Shown here piece by piece: positions 62,604 through 64,000 of a DNA stretch of 64,000 nucleotides (position 1 is the first letter of the stretch; every line of letters begins with the position of its first letter). The DNA comes from Lumbricus rubellus (taxonomy: Eukaryota > Annelida > Clitellata > Crassiclitellata > Lumbricidae): positions 25,434,199-25,498,198 of the forward strand of contig OX243816.1 of assembly GCA_945859605.1 (NCBI GenBank), written 5' to 3'. A program made the translations under genes and the position numbers. Under the pieces are notes generated by a model. That model was not told the DNA's origin and did no database searches. It saw nothing but the letters and a program-made list of their open reading frames with translations.

Positions 62604-62700
62604 TCATGTGTGTGTGTGTGTGTCCGTGTGTGTGTCTATGTGCACGTGCGTGTGGGTGGTATGTGTGGGTGTTTTTGTGTTATATATATATATATATACG
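62604..62700. repeat. (GT)n / (TA)n microsatellites
   Basis: GTGTGT-rich tract then TATATATA. Preceded by GGGTTGCATGCAGGTGGCTT, similar to the context of the (GT)n at 34262. Confidence 0.9.
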
Positions 62701-63009
62701 CATTCAAAATCAGTGCATTTATGCTGGCCCACCGTGTACTGCACAATACAGTGCATAACACAGGAATTTACCTCCTCCACGGGCTTCGACACCCCAGCGA
62801 CATCACATCCCGCAAGCAGATTATTATCAGATAATTAAGCCGGTTTTACGACTCCGGCCTGGTTCATTAGCCGCCTGATTCCGAATAATAATCATCATGG
62901 ATGTGTTTGATGATGAATTCTCTGCCCGAAGGCAGGTCCATGCCATGGCCTTAGAGTCACGTGGGGATAAGATGAGCGATGTCGTTTCCCGTTCCCTGTC
63001 TCACAGACC

Positions 63010-63150
63010 AGTGTTTAGTCTAGTCCCCACCCTGTGGGGGGGGGATCCAGATTTCTGGGAGTAGACAATCGAGCGTCCGGTGGACGGTTGCCGAGGCGCT
63101 CAGCGCCGAGGGGGGATTTGCCCCCTCCTCACCCGAAACCTTTTTTAATT
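63010..63150 (+). repeat. Fragment related to the hAT element at 24507-25757
   Basis: GTGTTTAGTCTAGTCCCC, then TTTCTGGGAGTAGACAATCG and GAGCGTCCGG … GGGGGGATTTG parallels 24570-24690. Terminal repeats were not found here; a hAT-like CAGGGATTCTCAACCA at 62473 may be one end. 63150-63700 has no recognisable feature. Confidence 0.45.
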
Positions 63151-63735
63151 TCCACATTTGTGATGAAATCTGACATAAGGAGGCTTATGTAAAAAAAATC
63201 GAAAATTGAGATTTTCATACCAAATTAAACAGTGAACTTCTCCCTTTAAAATGAGCCCTTACTTGATCAAATATACCAATATTTGACAGAGTTATGACTA
63301 TTTTAAACTCCGAAACTGCGAAATTGAAGTTTTCGGGAAACGCGATTCAAAGATGCGACATAAATAGTCCTTAGCAACGTGCACATACGTTTAATGCAAC
63401 TACATGTATTTTATATCATTTTAAACAGGAAACTTTTCTCTTTAATAGGATATCAAAACTGCTTGACTGCATTGACTCTAGCTCAGGATATAATCCTACA
63501 AAGATCAGCCAAATTTACGAAAAAACTAAAATACTCGCTATAGTTCAATATGACTAAATAATTCAAAGAAATAAATTGTAAAATGATAATAACTTAAATT
63601 CAAATGAACTGTTATTGTAGCTACTCTTTATGCAGTCAAAAGTCATAATAATTGCTTTAAAAACGACTTAGATAATAGGTGCACGTCGACCACGGCGCGA
63701 AACAGTTGACGCTTCAGTGGGTGCATTTTCATGCA

Positions 63736-64000
63736 TTACACGACCCGGCCAGTTCCACGACCACCTCCACGAGCACGTCCACGAGAAGAAGTAACGGTTG
63801 CAGCAGCAGTTGTCTCCACCGTAGGTGTGGCTTCATGAGTGACACTGATGACCACTCCATGACCATGACTCTGATGTGAAATAGTTGACGCTTCCGCAGT
63901 TGTCTCCGCTGTGGGTGCTGTTTCACGATTTAGACGACCACGTCCACGCCCACGACCCCGAGCAGAAGTAACGGTTGTAGCAGCAGTTGGAGATGCTGAA
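63736..64000 (-). CDS. C-terminal 87 aa of an RGR-rich protein, open at the window edge
   Basis: Minus frame open from 63999 to a stop at 63736-63738, with no start in the window. Two tandem repeats, each with PTxETT, AATVTS and an Arg-Gly run: TTVTSARGRGRGRGRLNRE, and further on ATVTSSRGRARGGGRGTGR, ending VV-stop. RGR/RGG tails commonly bind nucleic acid. It could be a host gene end or a transposon ORF; I do not recognise it. The internal DNA repeat is about 200 bp long. Confidence 0.55.
   Translation of the reverse strand, partial: SASPTAATTVTSARGRGRGRGRLNRETAPTAETTAEASTISHQSHGHGVVISVTHEATPTVETTAAATVTSSRGRARGGGRGTGRVV

Overview
This window looks like intronic and intergenic DNA of a multicellular animal, most likely a marine invertebrate. 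It has spliced muscle-type Ig-domain exons, long introns, tRNA-derived SINEs, L2/CR1-like and RTE-like LINEs, a Ty3/Gypsy fragment, and many Tc1/mariner, hAT and Merlin-type DNA transposons. The phylum cannot be fixed from this sequence. Nothing prokaryotic (operons, CRISPR, prophage) was seen.

Host gene. One minus-strand gene crosses most of the window. Nine exons, read 5'->3' as 51814-51547, 46694-46555, 38203-38062, 33885-33761, 22882-22735, 19496-19352, 12432-12302, 8828-8736 and 5377-5180, join with compatible splice phases at all eight junctions. They encode five consecutive I-set immunoglobulin domains of the titin / twitchin / obscurin / myosin-binding-protein-C class. Four of the five domains are split by an intron, and the introns are 3-11 kb of nested transposons. 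The gene continues beyond this stretch on at least the 3' side. At the right edge, a second minus-strand coding end (63736-64000) encodes an RGR-rich tail of unknown identity.

Mobile-element layout. 1-5170: LINE end, palindromic mariner-like element, and a mariner containing an apparently intact Merlin/ISXO2-type transposon (37-bp perfect terminal inverted repeats, 8-bp target-site duplication) plus a truncated RTE. 5434-8425: mariner remnant with nested elements, SINE, RTE end. 9-12 kb: microsatellite, TTF-finger fragment, and a tandem-array transposon end. 12.8-19.3 kb: SINE, mariner-like element with duplicated inverted repeats, a 2.1-kb array-ended element, LINE, mariner and RTE pieces. 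20-22.4 kb: second array-ended element. 22.9-30.1 kb: LINE broken by two hAT elements, then unidentified coding remnants broken by a third. 30.3-33.7 kb: RTE with a nested LINE. 34.2-39.2 kb: simple repeats, Helentron-like element, third array-ended element. 39.5-46.2 kb: Gypsy gag/protease/RT fragments, LINE, mariner broken by a hAT. 46.9-50.2 kb: element with a 9-bp duplication, Helentron-like copy, mariner. 50.5-56.9 kb: a two-copy repeat, fourth array-ended element, LINE ends, hAT MITEs. 57-64 kb: LINEs and a SINE sharing one 3' hairpin.

Most distinctive signal. Four elements (15179-17328, 20600-22360, 38424-39217, 52145-53130) have terminal inverted repeats built of short tandem units around a GACAAAA-like core. 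The unit differs from element to element but is homogenised within each one. All four are bordered by 8-9-bp direct repeats that contain AAC. They look like one undescribed, or little-described, group of non-autonomous DNA transposons. No sequence search was possible, so family names rest on motifs, end sequences and target-site duplications read by eye.
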